Of a DNA stretch of 63,411 nt, positions 62,298-63,411 are shown piece after piece. This DNA is from MAG-121220-bin8 sp964433845 (lineage in GTDB: Bacteria; Bacteroidota; Bacteroidia; Flavobacteriales; Flavobacteriaceae). The first letter of the stretch is position 1; every line of letters starts with the position of its first letter. A model generated the notes under the pieces. That model worked only from the letters and a program-made list of their open reading frames with translations. It was not told the origin of the DNA and searched no databases. Where the stretch lies: positions 1 through 63,411 of the forward strand of contig CAYSTA010000005.1 in the NCBI GenBank assembly GCA_964433845.1. Reading direction: 5' to 3'. Both the position numbers and the translations under genes were made by a program.

Positions 62298-63050
62298 TTA
62301 CAGTTTTCTAATTTTTATATTTTTAAACCAAAGAGAGCTACCATGATCCTGAAATCCAATATACCCTTTTCTATATTTTCCATAATCTGGAGCATTATTC
62401 CATTTGCCTGAATTTCTTTTTGTATACCAATCCTCAGACCAAGGGACAAAAGAAACAACTACTTTCCCATTAAGCCAATGTTCTACCTTTTCAGGTGTAA
62501 ATACAATCTTTGAAGAATTCCATTCTCCTGCAGGATTTAGTATTTTTTTTGTTTCATCTGCTATATGCATTGCATAATCTGCGGCAGTCTTTTGCCAATC
62601 CTGAAGTTTCTCAGGTTCCATTGATCCAAATTGTTCATTATAAGATTTTAAATCGTGAATCTTTGCATAATTTAAATCATCAATTAATTGATATTCTGGA
62701 GAAATTTGAGGAGGCCCACCATACCCTTCCTTAATATGATAAAAAATACCACTATTCCCTCCAACTGGGATTTTCCATTCTACATATAATTCAAAATTTT
62801 CAAACTCTTCTTTTCCATAAATAATATCTCTTCCACCCTTATAATTTTGTTCTAATTCCAGTTCAGTGTCAAACATTAACATTCCATCTTTAGCAGTCCA
62901 GCCTGGTGGCATAATTTCAGAATTATAACCACGCCAACCATCTGTAGTTTTACCATCAAATAGATAAATCCATTCACTTTCATTATTACACGAAATGAAA
63001 AGCGATGTTAAACACAGAATTGCAAAAAATTTAATTATTACTTTTTTCAT
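62298..63050 (-). CDS. DUF1080 / 3-keto-disaccharide hydrolase-like lipoprotein, copy 2
   Basis: 250 residues from ATG 63050 (MKKVIIKFFAILCLTSLFISC), a lipoprotein signal; a start at 63071 would add seven residues. DUF1080 pattern: LFDGKTTDGWRGY, GWTAKDGMLMFD, FENFELYVEWKIPVGGNSGIFYH, PEYQLIDD and IGFQDHGSSLWFKNIKIRKL. It differs in details from the copy at 15254, so is a diverged paralogue and not a recent duplicate. Between GH2 and GH109-like genes, in the same direction. The start lies 17 bp after the preceding stop. Confidence 0.87.
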   Translation of the reverse strand: MKKVIIKFFAILCLTSLFISCNNESEWIYLFDGKTTDGWRGYNSEIMPPGWTAKDGMLMFDTELELEQNYKGGRDIIYGKEEFENFELYVEWKIPVGGNSGIFYHIKEGYGGPPQISPEYQLIDDLNYAKIHDLKSYNEQFGSMEPEKLQDWQKTAADYAMHIADETKKILNPAGEWNSSKIVFTPEKVEHWLNGKVVVSFVPWSEDWYTKRNSGKWNNAPDYGKYRKGYIGFQDHGSSLWFKNIKIRKL

Positions 63051-63067
63051 ATTAAAAAATTTTAAAA

Positions 63068-63411
63068 TCAAGTTATTATTTCAAGTGGGTTAGTTGTTTC
63101 CCATCTTCCTCTTGTAAAATCAGGAAATTTTTGAGGCATTCCTCCTTCTGAAATTGATTTACCACTTAAAGGAGTTACAGCACTCCAAAAACATCCTTCA
63201 TAAACGTTTTGATCTAAAGGAAGACCATTTCTTAAACATTCAACTATTCTATATCTCATTATACCATCCATTCCTCCATGACCACTATTTTTTGTCTTTT
63301 GATTTAATCTTTTATAAAGTGGATGATCATACTTCTCATACAATTTCTCTAGCTTTTCACCCTGAATCCAAGAATGGTGATCTTTAGCAACATCTTCAAA
63401 TCCACCTTCTA
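63068..63411 (-). CDS. GH109-like (Gfo/Idh/MocA-fold glycosidase), 5' end outside window
   Basis: The frame stays open to the window edge at 63411, so only the C-terminal ~114 residues are visible. They include DHHSWIQGEKLEKLYEKYDH, SGHGGMDGIMRYRIVECLRNG, LPLDQNVYEGCFWSAVTPLSG and PDFTRGRWETTNPLEI. This is the C-terminal pattern of family 109, NAD-dependent alpha-N-acetylgalactosaminidases. These share the Gfo/Idh/MocA fold and use transient oxidation at C3. It is the first visible gene of the operon ending at 54842. The catalytic N-terminal part cannot be checked. Confidence 0.82.
   Translation of the reverse strand, partial: EGGFEDVAKDHHSWIQGEKLEKLYEKYDHPLYKRLNQKTKNSGHGGMDGIMRYRIVECLRNGLPLDQNVYEGCFWSAVTPLSGKSISEGGMPQKFPDFTRGRWETTNPLEIIT

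Noticed and set aside
1..63411. CRISPR arrays, insertion sequences, integrase/attachment sites, SusC/SusD pairs and riboswitches
   Set aside because: Read for spaced direct repeats, transposase motifs, TonB-receptor plug or SusD signatures and known aptamer cores; none seen. Both tRNA genes lack flanking integrase genes or partial tRNA duplicates.

Overview
This window is a gene-dense, very AT-rich (roughly 30% GC by eye) piece of a Bacteroidota chromosome, almost certainly a marine, streamlined member of the Flavobacteriia. Three things support that. Lineage-typical families are present (PpiD-type SurA protein, DUF4296, DUF4271, GYDIA-family GHMP kinase, Bacteroidota LptC and HemW). Gene orders look flavobacterial (coaX / outer-membrane protein / TPR / lptC / CNNM-CBS / ppiD, and epimerase / DUF4296 / pyrC / polyprenol-phosphate mannosyltransferase / DUF4271 / hemD). 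Promoters fit the Bacteroidota TTTG-N19-TAnnTTTG pattern, best seen before tRNA-Phe. Many genes start with TTG or GTG, Shine-Dalgarno signals are rare, and TGA is an ordinary stop. I see no rRNA, CRISPR array, insertion sequence, phage genes or SusC/SusD pair. No stretch above 300 bp lacks a gene: the longest spacers, 501-783 and 12533-12748, hold the two tRNAs and their terminators.

Layout. 1-500 is the 3' part of an NTF2-like lipoprotein gene, followed by a terminator, tRNA-Leu(TAG), an M20 peptidase and hemW-ruvC. 4.4-12.5 kb is an envelope block (DUF456, ppiD, CNNM-CBS, lptC, TPR, OMP, coaX), then tRNA-Phe. 12.7-18.3 kb is a sugar-oxidation island: gluconate-dehydrogenase-like subunit 3, a GMC oxidoreductase with an Fe-S-type Cys cluster, a DUF1080 hydrolase, a Gfo/Idh/MocA dehydrogenase and ThuA. 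18.3-25.5 kb carries a motif-degenerate pseudouridine-synthase-like gene, a UbiA prenyltransferase, mevalonate kinase, mvaD, ferredoxin-NADP reductase, an NFU protein, Mrp, an alkyltransferase-like protein and trmB. 25.5-34.6 kb is a two-component system plus core genes (LuxE-like, tyrS, epimerase, DUF4296, pyrC, mannosyltransferase, DUF4271, hemD). 34.6-43.5 kb is a minus-strand run for peptide and amino-sugar/sulfated-glycan use (thioredoxin-like, POT, cutC, NagB-PIG-L, SSS symporter, nucleotidyltransferase, sulfatase). 43.6-45.8 kb has HMG-CoA reductase and the GYDIA kinase, followed by a short putative sigma-54-driven RNA, then a genuine formylglycine-generating enzyme. 47.2-54.8 kb runs on the plus strand: DUF4212-symporter pair, a T4-endonuclease-V/esterase fusion, an SGNH hydrolase and a planctomycete-type DUF1549/DUF1553 plus DUF1501 pair. 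54.8-63.4 kb runs on the minus strand: esterase, two Gfo/Idh/MocA proteins, a TIM-barrel isomerase, a SUMF1-like protein, GH2, DUF1080 and the 3' end of a GH109-like gene.

How the parts fit. The mevalonate pathway is split between two loci (HMG-CoA reductase + GYDIA kinase; mevalonate kinase + mvaD), with the GYDIA kinase the best phosphomevalonate-kinase candidate. Two islands encode mostly exported enzymes (lipoprotein, Sec or Tat-like signals) suited to an oxidative, 3-keto-sugar style of glycoside breakdown. The sulfatase (41987-43504) and the FGE (45933-47033) are an enzyme-activator pair.

Most notable: (i) a pyrimidine-dimer glycosylase fused in frame to an esterase that keeps an internal signal peptide, with a junction that looks like a mutated ATGA overlap; (ii) a near-consensus sigma-54 promoter driving a predicted ~70-nt RNA between two genes; (iii) a pseudouridine-synthase-like protein with Lys at the catalytic Asp position; (iv) the two keto-sugar islands.
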